NCBI GenBank assembly: GCA_947477745.1
Contig: CANJUF010000021.1
Span: 1 to 55,878, forward strand
Direction: 5' to 3'
Length of the DNA: 55,878 nt
Source: Sphingomonadaceae bacterium
GTDB lineage: Bacteria; Pseudomonadota; Alphaproteobacteria; Sphingomonadales; Sphingomonadaceae
Below the pieces are notes generated by a model. That model worked only from the letters and a program-made list of their open reading frames with translations, was not told where the DNA came from and did no database searches. Shown piece after piece: positions 37,726 to 45,950 of this stretch. Both the position numbers and the translations under genes were made by a program. The number at the start of each line of letters is the position of its first letter. The stretch's first letter is position 1.

Positions 37726-38627
37726 ACGGCGATCCGGCAACAGCAGCCGCCGATCGGCGCGCGGTCCCTCGCGGGGAGGATGAGGACTGCCCGATCGTCG
37801 TCAAGGGCTTGCGCAATGCTTTCGGCGAGCAGGTGATTCACGAGAACCTCGATCTCAGCGTCCGGCGCGGCGAAATTCTCGGCATCGTCGGCGGGTCGGG
37901 CAGCGGCAAATCGGTGCTGATGCGCTCGATCATCGGCCTTCAGCGGCCCAGTGACGGCTCGGTCATGGTCTTCGGCAACGAAGTGGCGGACGGGATCGAT
38001 GATACCGAAAGCCAGGTTATCCGGCCGCGCTGGGGCGTGATGTTCCAGGGCGGCGCGCTGTTCTCGACGCTTACCGTAGCCGAGAACGTCGAAGTCCCGC
38101 TGCGCGAGTTCCATCCCGATCTCGACGACGAGCTGCGCAGCCAGATCGCGCGCTTCAAGGTCCAGCTATCGGGCCTGCCGGAACTGGCCGCGTACAAATA
38201 CCCGTCCGAGCTTTCGGGCGGCATGAGGAAGCGCGCCGGCCTCGCCCGCGCGCTCGCGCTCGATCCCGAGCTGCTGTTCCTCGATGAGCCGACTGCCGGG
38301 CTCGATCCGATCGGCGCCGCCGCCTTCGATACGTTGACGCGTGAACTGAAGGAAACGCTTGGCCTCACGGTGTTCCTGATCACGCACGATCTCGATACGC
38401 TTTACGAGATCTGCGACCGTGTCGCGGTGATCGCCGAAAAGCGGGTGATCGCGGTGGGTACCATTCCCGAACTGCTGGCGACCGATCATCCGTGGATCCA
38501 GGAATACTTCAACGGGCCGCGCGGGCGCGCCGCCAGTGCAAGCCGAGAGCGGCTGGCGGTCATGGAGGCAAGCATGGATACAACCATGGACGCGAGCATG
38601 GACAAGTCACCGGGCAAGGGGGCATAG
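37722..38627 (+). CDS. mlaF: MlaF-type lipid ABC transporter ATPase
   Basis: This 301-residue ATPase energises the Mla lipid transporter. Walker A GGSGSGKSV, the Q-loop in MFQGGALFSTLTVAENV, signature LSGGMRKRAGLARALAL, Walker B LLFLDEPTAGLD and the switch His in FLITHDLDTL are all present. The C terminus carries a short Met/Asp/Ser repeat (MEASMDTTMDASMDKS) not expected in the family. The start overlaps the mlaE stop (ATGA), and mlaD follows after nine bases. Confidence 0.95.
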   Translation: MNGDPATAAADRRAVPRGEDEDCPIVVKGLRNAFGEQVIHENLDLSVRRGEILGIVGGSGSGKSVLMRSIIGLQRPSDGSVMVFGNEVADGIDDTESQVIRPRWGVMFQGGALFSTLTVAENVEVPLREFHPDLDDELRSQIARFKVQLSGLPELAAYKYPSELSGGMRKRAGLARALALDPELLFLDEPTAGLDPIGAAAFDTLTRELKETLGLTVFLITHDLDTLYEICDRVAVIAEKRVIAVGTIPELLATDHPWIQEYFNGPRGRAASASRERLAVMEASMDTTMDASMDKSPGKGA

Positions 38628-38636
38628 GAACTGGCG

Positions 38637-39575
38637 ATGGAAACGCGCGCGAACTTTATCTGGGTCGGGGCCGTCACGCTGGGCCTGCTTGCGCTTGTCG
38701 CCGCCTTCATCATCTGGATCGCGCGGCTAAGCGAGGGCGATCGCAACGAATACGACATCTTTTTCAAGCAGTCGGTCGACGGTCTCGCCAACGGATCGAG
38801 CGTTGCCTATTCGGGTGTCCCCGTCGGCCAGGTGGAACGCATCGAGCTTTGGCCGCAGGATCAGCGGTTCGTCCGCGTCAGGATCAGCATTGACGAGGAA
38901 GTTCCCATCGTTGCCGGTACGACCGCGACGATCCAGGGCAGTTTCACCGGGGTTTCCGACATCCAGCTTGAAGGCGGCAAGAAGGGCGCGCCGCCGATCA
39001 CCGATCTGGGACCGGAAGGCGTACCGGTGATCCCGACCAAGGAAGGCGGGCTTGGCGCGATCCTTGCCAATGCGCCGCTGTTGCTCGAGCGGCTGGCGAC
39101 GCTGACCGAGAACCTCAACCTTCTGCTGAACGATGAGAACCGCAATTCTATCTCAGGCATTCTCAAGAATACCGACAAGATGACCGGCGATCTTGCCAAG
39201 GCATCGCCGCAGGTCGAGCAGACGCTGGTCGAGCTGCGCGGCGCGCTGGCGCAGGCGCGATCCGCGCTCGCGGCGTTCGAGGGGGTTGCAGGCAAGACAG
39301 ACGAACTGCTCGGATCGGAAGGCACTTCGCTTGCCGTGCAACTGCGCGAGACGCTGGCGTCGGCGGAGCGGGCGATGGACGAACTTAACGGCACGCTCAA
39401 GAGCGCACAGCCGGCGCTTGACCAGGTATCCAGCTCGACACTTCCGGCCGCAGAGGCGACGCTGCGCGACCTGCGCTCGACCAGCCGGGCGCTGCGCAAT
39501 GTCACCGAGAAGATCGACGAGCGCGGGGCTGGTGCGCTGCTGCAGGGCAGCAAGCTGCCGGACTACAAGCCGTGA
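38637..39575 (+). CDS. mlaD: MlaD-type MCE domain lipid-binding protein
   Basis: This 312-residue periplasmic protein is tethered by one N-terminal helix (GAVTLGLLALVAAFIIWIA). A single MCE domain covers about residues 38-120 (GLANGSSVAYSGVPVGQVERI, VPIVAGTTATIQGSFTGVSDIQLEGG) and a long helical region follows to the end. The longer C-terminal helix places it nearer to alphaproteobacterial MCE proteins than to E. coli MlaD (about 180 residues). MCE rings carry lipids across the periplasm. It lies between mlaF and the auxiliary lipoprotein gene in one operon. Confidence 0.92.
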   Translation: METRANFIWVGAVTLGLLALVAAFIIWIARLSEGDRNEYDIFFKQSVDGLANGSSVAYSGVPVGQVERIELWPQDQRFVRVRISIDEEVPIVAGTTATIQGSFTGVSDIQLEGGKKGAPPITDLGPEGVPVIPTKEGGLGAILANAPLLLERLATLTENLNLLLNDENRNSISGILKNTDKMTGDLAKASPQVEQTLVELRGALAQARSALAAFEGVAGKTDELLGSEGTSLAVQLRETLASAERAMDELNGTLKSAQPALDQVSSSTLPAAEATLRDLRSTSRALRNVTEKIDERGAGALLQGSKLPDYKP

Positions 39576-39607
39576 GTGATACCCGCGAAAACAAGGGAAC
39601 AAGGCCG

Positions 39608-40204
39608 ATGATGCATGCGATTGCCAGGAATGCGGCGATTCTGGCTCTGGCTCTGTCGCTGACGGGATGCCTGAGCCTGGGCGGCAAGTCGCCCGAAGCG
39701 CTGATCGCCTTGACCTCTGACGAAAGCGCGCCGACCGGCGTGATGGCCAGCGGCACCGCCAGCAATGCGATCGTTATCCTCGATCCTGATGCCGACCGGC
39801 GCATCGATGTCGACCGGGTGCCGGTGCAGGTCACACCGTCGAGCGTGGCCTATCTCAAGGACGCGGTCTGGGTGGAACGACCGACACGCCAGTTCCGCCG
39901 CCTACTCGCTGAAACGGTGCGCGCGCGCGCCACGCGTGTCGTGGTCGAGGGCAGCGATTTCGAGGTCACGGGAAGCACCAAGGTTTCGGGCCGGCTTGTC
40001 CAGATGGGCTATGATGCGGGAGCGCAGGCGGTGGTGGTGCGCTTCGATGCGATGGTCGAGGAGAGGGGCGGGGCCGTGCGCTCGCGCCGTTTCGAGGCCA
40101 AGGTGCCGGGCGTTGCCGCAGAGGCAGCAGCCGTCGGACCTGCACTCAACCAAGCCGCGAACCAGGTGGCGAAGGAAGCGGCAGGCTGGATATTAGGGGG
40201 CTAG
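39608..40204 (+). CDS. ABC-type transport auxiliary lipoprotein (PqiC/LptE-like)
   Basis: This 198-residue lipoprotein has a signal peptide ending in the lipobox LTGC and belongs to the ABC_trans_aux family, which accompanies MCE transporters and probably docks them at the outer membrane. The domain shows VDRVPVQVTPSSVAYL, WVERPTRQFRRLLAETVRA and the final QVAKEAAGWI helix. The ATG at 39608 gives a normal lipoprotein signal. A GTG at 39572, overlapping the mlaD stop (GTGA), would add 12 polar residues and may serve for coupling. It takes the position of mlaC, which is absent here. Its stop overlaps the convergent Nmad3-like gene. Confidence 0.87.
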   Translation: MMHAIARNAAILALALSLTGCLSLGGKSPEALIALTSDESAPTGVMASGTASNAIVILDPDADRRIDVDRVPVQVTPSSVAYLKDAVWVERPTRQFRRLLAETVRARATRVVVEGSDFEVTGSTKVSGRLVQMGYDAGAQAVVVRFDAMVEERGGAVRSRRFEAKVPGVAAEAAAVGPALNQAANQVAKEAAGWILGG

Positions 40205-40932
40205 GGCTCCCGCTCGATTTCCGCGATGATGCGATCCAGCCAGCGGCGCGGTTCGGCCGCATCGCCGATGTGGCATACGAACTCTTGGCCACGCCCAACT
40301 GAATTTAACTCTCCGGGTGTTTGCCAGCGAATTGGATTAGCGTGCTTGCTCAAACCAAAGCTGGATAGCCACTCAGGAACCGACCACTTACTTGCCGTGG
40401 CGGCAGGTTTGGTTAGCCGTAATGCTTCTGTCGCACGTTGAGCCAGGCAGCCCTTACCAAAATATAAGGTATTGTTGGACCATTTGGTATGTAGGTGCGG
40501 ATGCGCGCGTGGAGGGGGAACCCAATTTGGAGATCGGGTAAGTTCGGCTGGCGGACCAATCAAGTCTGGTCGCAAATATCCGTAAATTCGGTGGTGAATT
40601 TCACCACCTATGTCGTCTTTGAACAAGCCGAAGAAAAGGAAGACATCGCCAACAGTGACACCGTTTTTCAAGAGATGAGTTTGTTCCCCGCCAATTTGGC
40701 CGAACCAACAATGTCCTTGCGCGAACATCGGATCATCATGGCATAAATCGCTTCGGGTGATTTTGCCTTTTGTCACCGTCTCGACAAGATCTCCGAGTCC
40801 GACATGTTCATAGGTTGTCGTAGAGAAATCACCTCGCGGAATCGGAAGCGACACTGGACGCCCATTCAAGATGGGCGAAGGGCGTCCGCCCGAACTGCTG
40901 TCAAAGCCTTTCCTGCTGAGGATGAAGCGCAT
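40201..40932 (-). CDS. Nmad3-like (nucleotide modification associated domain 3) protein
   Basis: This 243-residue protein opens with ILSRKGFDSSSGG and PSPILNGRPVSLPIP, the N-terminal pattern I associate with the Nmad3 family. FGLFKDDIGGEIHHRIYGYL and GCLAQRATEALRLT follow. Family members are predicted to be linked to modified DNA bases and lack proven chemistry. Base composition is lower than in neighbouring genes (about 45% GC by hand count over 40561-40680), which points to recent acquisition. It starts nine bases after the ATP12 gene stop, with GAGGAA directly before the ATG. It therefore rides at the end of the crcB-rlu-HAD-ATP12 operon. Confidence 0.7.
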   Translation of the reverse strand: MRFILSRKGFDSSSGGRPSPILNGRPVSLPIPRGDFSTTTYEHVGLGDLVETVTKGKITRSDLCHDDPMFAQGHCWFGQIGGEQTHLLKNGVTVGDVFLFFGLFKDDIGGEIHHRIYGYLRPDLIGPPAELTRSPNWVPPPRAHPHLHTKWSNNTLYFGKGCLAQRATEALRLTKPAATASKWSVPEWLSSFGLSKHANPIRWQTPGELNSVGRGQEFVCHIGDAAEPRRWLDRIIAEIEREP

Positions 40933-40941
40933 TTCCTCAAA

Positions 40942-41652
40942 TTAGCTCAAGTCGTCCCCCCGCGCCAGCGCGGCAAAGCGCATGGCGAGCGCAAAGGCTT
41001 CGAAGCGTGTCTGGCGCAGCGCCTTTGCTTCCTCGTCGCGGCCCCAGTGCTCCGCTTGCCAATCCTCCTCGAGGTTGGCTGCATCCCATAGCGCCTCGGC
41101 ATCCGCTTCCGGCTCAAGCGCGGCTAGCGCGATCACCAGCGAGGACGAAAGGCTCGTCAGCATCCGCAGCGCGGCGAGCGGGAAGGGATCGAGCGCGGCG
41201 ACGGCCTGCTGCATCCGCACCAGCGTTTCCAGCGACTGGGGGCGGTGGATCACGCCCGAAACGCGCGTGAAACGCACGCCGTGGCGACGTTCCTCGCTGG
41301 CGAGCAGCGGTTCCCACACGGCGAGCTGGCGCGGATAAAGCGGCTCGTCAGGATCGGCGCGGTAGCACAAGGTATCGGTGGCGGCGTAAGCGGCAAGTTC
41401 GTCGACCAATGCGGCGCGCGCCTCGCCCGAGACGACATCGATGGCATAGTCGGCAAGGTCGCGCAGCCTGAAAGCGGAAGGGTCGATCTCCTCGCCCTGT
41501 CCCGCCCACTCCTGCGCCATCGCTTCGGCGAGCGCGTGGGTCGGTACCAGTTGCGCATTGCCGCCGGCAGTCTTGATTGGCCGGCCATCGAGCGCAATGC
41601 GCCAGCGCCCGTCGTGCAACTGCGTTGTAACTGCCTTGTAGAAGCGTTTCAA
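40942..41652 (-). CDS. ATP12 family F1-ATPase assembly chaperone
   Basis: This 236-residue protein has the ATP12 fold pattern: MKRFYKAV, WRIALDGRPIKTAGG, then AMAQEWAGQGEEIDP and DTLCYRADPDEPLYPRQLAVWEPLL. In mitochondria and alphaproteobacteria, ATP12 helps assemble the alpha subunit of F1-ATPase. The family is restricted to alphaproteobacteria and eukaryotes, which supports the taxonomic placement. Its start overlaps the stop of the small membrane-protein gene by four bases, and the Nmad3-like gene follows. Confidence 0.9.
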   Translation of the reverse strand: MKRFYKAVTTQLHDGRWRIALDGRPIKTAGGNAQLVPTHALAEAMAQEWAGQGEEIDPSAFRLRDLADYAIDVVSGEARAALVDELAAYAATDTLCYRADPDEPLYPRQLAVWEPLLASEERRHGVRFTRVSGVIHRPQSLETLVRMQQAVAALDPFPLAALRMLTSLSSSLVIALAALEPEADAEALWDAANLEEDWQAEHWGRDEEAKALRQTRFEAFALAMRFAALARGDDLS

Positions 41653-41870
41653 AGCGGCGTCTTCCAGCGTCGCGCGAGCAGGCTGGGCATAAACAGCGCG
41701 TCGAGCAGGCCGACCGCCATCAATATCCAGCCGGCTTCGATCGGAAGATCGATCTTCCTCGCATAGACCAGCAGGCCGAGGACGAACAAGGCAAGGCCGG
41801 TCCAGCGGACTGCCTGGATCGCCATCCAGCGCGCCTTTGCGGGATCGGGGGAGGGGCCGGGTCCGTTCAT
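41649..41870 (-). CDS. Small two-helix membrane protein of unknown function
   Basis: This 73-residue protein has a short Pro/Asp-rich N terminus and two hydrophobic segments (AVRWTGLALFVLGLLVYA and EAGWILMAVGLLDALFMPSLL). It overlaps its neighbours by four bases at both ends, so it is surely translated as part of the operon. I recall similar small proteins next to ATP12 genes in sphingomonads. No function can be assigned. The start at 41870 (MNGPGP) overlaps the HAD gene's stop; a longer reading to 41897 is unlikely. Confidence 0.75.
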   Translation of the reverse strand: MNGPGPSPDPAKARWMAIQAVRWTGLALFVLGLLVYARKIDLPIEAGWILMAVGLLDALFMPSLLARRWKTPL

Positions 41871-42523
41871 GACAGCAGATACTCCGTTATGTCGCATGCC
41901 TCGCGCGCAACAAGTTCCGCCCCTGCGGCCAGCAGGTCATCGCTCGGGTGATAGCCCCAGTCGACGCCGAGCGCGCGCATCCCGGCATTGCCCGCCATCT
42001 CCATGTCGAACACGGTATCGCCGATCATCACCGCGCTGGCGGCCTCGGTGCCGGTCTCGAGCAGAGCTGTTTGCGCCATTGAGGGGTGGGGCTTCGAAGG
42101 GTGCCGGTCCGCCGTTTGAAGCGTGGAGAAAAGACCGGCAATTTCATTGCTTTCAAGGCAATGTTTCAGACCCCGGTCGGACATGCCGGTGGCAACGCCG
42201 AGCACCCATCCGGCATCGCGCAAGGCATCCAGCACTTCGCGGATACCGGGCACAAGCGGCTGCGACAGGCGACCTTCGGTCCGGGCAGTCCGGAACGCCT
42301 GCTTGTAGCTGGCGACAAGTTTGTCGTGCAATTCCATCGGCTCGTCAGGGACGAGCAGCCGCACCGCAACCGGCAGGCTGAGGCCGACCGCACGGCGCAC
42401 CTCGCCTCGCGGCGGCGGCGCGAGGCCATGCGCGGCGAAGGCCGCTTCCATCGCCTCGCAGATCGAGGCTTGGCCATCGATCAACGTTCCGTCACAATCG
42501 AACAGGGCGAGGCGCGGCGCCAT
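41867..42523 (-). CDS. HAD-IA family hydrolase (phosphoglycolate phosphatase-like)
   Basis: This 218-residue cytosolic phosphatase has HAD motif I FDCDGTLIDGQ with both catalytic aspartates, motif II in GVATGMSDRGL, a lysine in KPHPSM (motif III), and motif IV in VMIGDTVFDMEMAGNAG. The C1 cap is helical (residues 16-85). Closest by pattern are Gph- or pseudouridine-5'-phosphatase-like enzymes. It overlaps the rlu gene by one base (TGATG), so coupling with a pseudouridine synthase is notable, but the substrate is open. Confidence 0.88.
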   Translation of the reverse strand: MAPRLALFDCDGTLIDGQASICEAMEAAFAAHGLAPPPRGEVRRAVGLSLPVAVRLLVPDEPMELHDKLVASYKQAFRTARTEGRLSQPLVPGIREVLDALRDAGWVLGVATGMSDRGLKHCLESNEIAGLFSTLQTADRHPSKPHPSMAQTALLETGTEAASAVMIGDTVFDMEMAGNAGMRALGVDWGYHPSDDLLAAGAELVAREACDITEYLLS

Positions 42524-43791
42524 CAGCGCTTGCTGCCTGTGCCCGGTTTGCCACCTCCCGACCTTGGAGCAGCGGGCTTGCGCGGGGCCGGTTTGCCGGT
42601 TCCCGGCTTACCGCCTCCCGGTTTCGGCTCTGCCTTGCTGCGCGCTGCGGCCTTTCCGGCGGTAGGCTTCCCCTTGGCCGGCTTGCCGAGACGCGGCCGT
42701 TCGGGTTTGTCGGAAGCGCCGCGCTTGCGCCGCTCGCCGCGCCTTTCCTTGCGCAGGTCCTTGGAATGAGCCTTGGCGGCGCGCTTTTTGACCTCGCGTT
42801 CAGGCATCGAGGGCGGGGCTATCTCGACGTCGCCCAACGTTTCGTCGAAGCCCATTTGCACCATGCTGCCGGCGAAATGCTCGGGCAGCGGCGCGGTCAC
42901 ATCGATCTGGTCGCCCCCGGGATGATCGATCACAAGGCGGCGCGCGTGAAGGTGCATCTTGCGGCTGATCGAGCCAGTGAGGAACGCGCCTTGTCCGCCA
43001 TATTTACCGTCGCCGACGATGGGATGGCCGATCGCCGCCATGTGGACGCGAAGCTGGTGGGTGCGCCCGGTAAGGGGGTACAGTTCCAGCCAGGCGGCGC
43101 TGTTGCCCGCGCGCTCGATCATCCGGTAGCGCGTCTTCGCTGCCTGCCCGCCAGCCTCGTCGACATGCATCTTCTCGCCGCCGGTGCCCGCCTGCTTGGC
43201 GATCGGCAGTTCGATCAGGCCATTGGCAATGTCAGGCACGCCGACCACCAGTGCCCAGTAAATCTTCTGCGCCGAACGGCCGGAAAAGCGCTTGGAAAAG
43301 AACGCCGCGCTTCCCGGCGTACGGGCCACGAGGAGAACGCCCGAGGTGTCCTTGTCGAGCCGGTGGACGAGGCGCGGCCGTGGGTCGCCCTCGCCGCAGA
43401 AGGCATCGAGCAGCCCATCGACATGGCGCAAGGTGCCGCTACCGCCTTGCGTGGCGAGGCCCGGCGGTTTGTTGAGCACGATGGCGGCGCGGTCCTGCTC
43501 AAGCACCATGGCTTCGGCTTCGGCCACCTCTTCGTCGCTGAGTTCGCGGCGCGGCTTCGGGCCGGCTCCGCTTGGGGTTATGTTGCCGCCCGGCGGCACG
43601 CGGAGCACTTGCCCTGCGCTCAGCCGGTCTTCCGGGGCGGCGCGCTTGCCATCCAGCCTGATCTGTCCGGTGCGCGCCCAGCGCGACACCGTGGCAAAGC
43701 CGACCTGCGGCAGGTGGCGCTTGAACCAGCGGTCGAGCCGCACGCCATCGTCGTCCGTGCCGACGGTAAACTGGCGAACAATCTCGCTCAT
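42523..43791 (-). CDS. RluA-family pseudouridine synthase (RluC-like) with basic disordered tail
   Basis: This 422-residue RNA-modification enzyme has an S4 domain (VRLDRWFKRHLPQVGFATVSRW) and the catalytic motif HRLDKDTSGVLLVART. It also has PLTGRTHQLRVHMAAIGHPIVGD. It most resembles RluC, which modifies 23S rRNA. From about residue 330 the chain becomes a Lys/Arg/Gly/Pro-rich tail of nearly 90 residues with repeated GGGKPGTG units, which is unusual and probably binds RNA non-specifically. It overlaps crcB by four bases upstream and the HAD gene by one base downstream. Confidence 0.9.
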   Translation of the reverse strand: MSEIVRQFTVGTDDDGVRLDRWFKRHLPQVGFATVSRWARTGQIRLDGKRAAPEDRLSAGQVLRVPPGGNITPSGAGPKPRRELSDEEVAEAEAMVLEQDRAAIVLNKPPGLATQGGSGTLRHVDGLLDAFCGEGDPRPRLVHRLDKDTSGVLLVARTPGSAAFFSKRFSGRSAQKIYWALVVGVPDIANGLIELPIAKQAGTGGEKMHVDEAGGQAAKTRYRMIERAGNSAAWLELYPLTGRTHQLRVHMAAIGHPIVGDGKYGGQGAFLTGSISRKMHLHARRLVIDHPGGDQIDVTAPLPEHFAGSMVQMGFDETLGDVEIAPPSMPEREVKKRAAKAHSKDLRKERRGERRKRGASDKPERPRLGKPAKGKPTAGKAAARSKAEPKPGGGKPGTGKPAPRKPAAPRSGGGKPGTGSKR

Positions 43792-44198
43792 GTCGCGGTC
43801 CTCATCAGGTTCAGTCCGAGCAGCAGCCCGGCCAACCCGGCGGCCAGCGAAAGCGCGGCATATATTGCGGCAAGGCCTATCTGGCCGCGCTGCGCCATTA
43901 GCACCAGTTCAAGGCTGAAGGCGGAAAAGGTGGTGAAGCCGCCAAGCACTCCGACTGCGAGAAACAGCCGCGTTGCCTCTCCCGCGCCGGCGGCATGGCG
44001 AGCGAGCCAGCCCGCCAGCAGCCCCATCGCCAGGCTCCCTGCGACATTGCAGAACAGCGTGCTCCACGGGAACGCGCTTGCCTTGACCGGGCCAAGCAGC
44101 GCTACTGCCGCGCGTCCGGTCATGAAGCGCAGCCATGCGCCAAGGCCGCCGCCAAGGGCAACATAGAGCGATGCGGAAAGGAAGGAGGGTGGGGCCAT
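43788..44198 (-). CDS. crcB: Fluoride exporter CrcB/Fluc
   Basis: CrcB is a dual-topology fluoride channel. The 136-residue protein has four hydrophobic segments and the family signatures GGGLGAWLRF, PWSTLFCNVAGS and GGFTTFSAFSLE. A single-gene Fluc would form a homodimer. It is the first gene of the six-gene minus-strand operon. I see no fluoride riboswitch in the gap upstream, which instead holds a palindromic repeat at 44211-44258. Confidence 0.93.
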   Translation of the reverse strand: MAPPSFLSASLYVALGGGLGAWLRFMTGRAAVALLGPVKASAFPWSTLFCNVAGSLAMGLLAGWLARHAAGAGEATRLFLAVGVLGGFTTFSAFSLELVLMAQRGQIGLAAIYAALSLAAGLAGLLLGLNLMRTAT

Positions 44199-44210
44199 AA
44201 GGCGGGCAAT

Positions 44211-44258
44211 AGAGCATCGCGCGAAAAAGTGGGAACCGGTTTTTCGCTAAAGCGATGC
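44211..44258. repeat. Dispersed palindromic repeat, intact copy
   Basis: The element can form a nearly continuous hairpin. GCATCGC (44214-44220) pairs with GCGATGC (44252-44258), and GCGAAAAA pairs with TTTTTCGC inside it, with GTGGGAACCG as the loop. It shares a 20-base core with the copy at 17791-17863. It lies 12 bases upstream of crcB. Confidence 0.85.
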
Positions 44259-44448
44259 GGCCACAGGAATCCAGCGCATCGCGCCTGCTTTGCCCGCTTG
44301 CCTATCCCAACACAATTTGCTAGCTGCACCCTCGTTCGCGCCGATCCACGGGATACGGCGCCGTTTTTGCGTAGATTCACGGATCGCCGATCCGCCGGAA
44401 CGACAGGCGGAATGGGCGTTTTGTTATAAAGCGAGGCTTGACGGTTTT

Positions 44449-44655
44449 ATGCAGATTATGGTTCGCGACAACAATGTTGATCAGGCCCTCCGCGCGCTCA
44501 AGAAGAAGCTGCAGCGCGAAGGCGTCTATCGCGAAATGAAGCTGCGCCGTCACTACGAGAAGCCCTCGGAAAAGCGCGCCCGCGAAAAGGCTGCCGCTAT
44601 CCGCCGCGCCCGCAAGCTGGAGCGCAAGCGGATGGAACGCGACGGTTCGCGTTGA
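44449..44655 (+). CDS. rpsU: 30S ribosomal protein S21
   Basis: S21 is a small basic protein of the 30S head that aids initiation. The 68-residue protein has the family start [21 protein letters not shown] and the basic C terminus [25 protein letters not shown] sequence typical of alphaproteobacteria. The ATG at 44449 (MQIMVRDNN) is followed by a second Met three codons later that could also serve. It is a single gene ending in a good terminator. Confidence 0.97.
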   Translation: MQIMVRDNNVDQALRALKKKLQREGVYREMKLRRHYEKPSEKRAREKAAAIRRARKLERKRMERDGSR

Positions 44656-44711
44656 TTCGATTCCGGCGGGGCTCATCTCCCGCTTGATCGCTGCAATACG
44701 TTAAGCCATGA

Positions 44712-44738
44712 GGGCGCGGACAAACCCCGCGCCCTTTT
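44712..44738 (+). terminator. Rho-independent terminator of rpsU
   Basis: GGGCGCGG pairs with CCGCGCCC around a seven-base loop and is followed by TTTTG. It lies about 57 bases after the rpsU stop and 28 bases before the FKBP gene. Confidence 0.85.
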
Positions 44739-44765
44739 GCGTTTCATGATCCCAGGATTGCAGCG

Positions 44766-45359
44766 ATGACCGAGATTACCCGCGTTCCCCTCCAACCGGT
44801 CGCCAAGGGCGCGCTCGGCAAGCTGTGGCTTGGCGTGGCTGCGGCGCTGCTGATTGCCGGCGGCATTGCCTGGGCGGCGATGCCTTCGGCGGTGAAGGTG
44901 GAGACGGTCAAGGCCGGTGTGGGTGCTTTTCCGACCGATGAGGACGTGGTTTTTGCGCGCTATACGGGCAAGCTGGCCGACGGAAAGGTGTTCGACCAGA
45001 GCCACGACGCTCAGTTGCCGATCAACGGCCTGTTTCCCGAAGGTTCGCCGCTGCCGCTTGCGAACATGATCCCCGGCATGCGCGATGGCCTGAAGCAAAC
45101 GCAAAAGGGCGGCAAATACGTCATCGAGATCCCCGGCAGCATGGCCTACGGGCCCAACCCGCCGCCGGGCGCACCGATTCCGCCTAATGCCGACCTCACA
45201 TTCGACGTCGAGGTCGTGGCGATCATGCCGCGCGCCGAGTTCGAGCAGCGCGTGCAAATGATCCAGCAGATGATGCAGATGCAGCAGCAGGGCGGCGCTC
45301 CGGGTGGGCCGGGCGGCTCGCCTCCGGGGGCCATGCCTCCCATGCCGCCGCAGCCCTGA
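44766..45359 (+). CDS. FKBP-type peptidyl-prolyl isomerase, membrane-anchored
   Basis: This 197-residue protein has one N-terminal membrane segment (LWLGVAAALLIAGGIAWAA) and an FKBP domain over about residues 55-157. The domain contains VVFARYTGKLADGKVFDQS, NMIPGMRDGLKQTQKGGKYVIEIP and MAYGPNPPPGAPIPPNADLTFDVEVV. It probably speeds proline isomerisation of envelope proteins in the periplasm. The C terminus is Gln/Met- and Gly/Pro-rich and likely disordered. It stands between the rpsU terminator and a hypothetical gene on the same strand. Confidence 0.92.
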   Translation: MTEITRVPLQPVAKGALGKLWLGVAAALLIAGGIAWAAMPSAVKVETVKAGVGAFPTDEDVVFARYTGKLADGKVFDQSHDAQLPINGLFPEGSPLPLANMIPGMRDGLKQTQKGGKYVIEIPGSMAYGPNPPPGAPIPPNADLTFDVEVVAIMPRAEFEQRVQMIQQMMQMQQQGGAPGGPGGSPPGAMPPMPPQP

Positions 45360-45449
45360 CCGGGGGCTGGCGTGGCTTTCGGTTCCGACGATCGCGGCGA
45401 TCTCTCCGGCGTCCCACAGGAATTGGCCCGAAGCTAGACCGCAACCGAT

Positions 45450-45854
45450 ATGCCGCGCCCGCAAGGCCTGCGTGCGTCGATCTGGCCCAAGTTTCGCCTC
45501 GCCGTATGGCTTTGCGCGGCGATGGTTATCGGTCTTGCTGCGGCGTTTGTGCTGTACAGGTTGCCTTTGTTGTTCGGACCGGTTGCTCCCACTCCGCAAG
45601 CCGCGCAGCCCGTCAGCGAGACGCGGCCGGTTGCCGCGGACGAACAGGTTCGCGAAGCCGAGGCGAGCTACGCCGATGCGATGCGCGATGCCGCTACCGC
45701 TTCGGATCTGGCCCAGCGCCAGCATGCCGAAGCGATGAAGGCGGTGGCGGCGGCGCGCGCCTTGGCGAAAGACCCCGAATCGCGCGAAGCGCGCGAAGCC
45801 TTGAACAAGGCCATGCGCGATGTGCAGGCCATGTCTGAGGAAGCCAGCCGCTAG
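45450..45854 (+). CDS. Hypothetical membrane protein with helical periplasmic tail
   Basis: I do not recognise this 134-residue protein. It has one transmembrane segment near residues 18-45 (LAVWLCAAMVIGLAAAFVLY), a short Pro/Ala stretch, then a long Ala/Glu/Arg-rich region with heptad-like spacing (REAEASYADAMRDAATASDL) that is probably a coiled coil. It lies between the FKBP gene and gatC on the same strand, about 90 bases from each, with coding-like GC composition. Frame integrity and composition support a real gene, but no function can be given. Confidence 0.6.
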   Translation: MPRPQGLRASIWPKFRLAVWLCAAMVIGLAAAFVLYRLPLLFGPVAPTPQAAQPVSETRPVAADEQVREAEASYADAMRDAATASDLAQRQHAEAMKAVAAARALAKDPESREAREALNKAMRDVQAMSEEASR

Positions 45855-45950
45855 GGCCTCGCCGACATGCTTGAACGAGACAGGGCTCGGTGCTAGCTGC
45901 GCCCTTCCGGCGCCCCGCCATGTCAGGCCCGGCAACAGGCAAGGATTTTC

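Noticed and set aside
42766..44166. 466-codon plus-strand frame antisense to rlu and crcB
   Set aside because: It is a shadow of the coding strand; both real genes have full catalytic or family motifs on the minus strand.
44199..44448. Fluoride riboswitch upstream of crcB
   Set aside because: The gap contains the palindromic repeat and a presumed rpsU promoter but no sequence resembling the crcB riboswitch fold.
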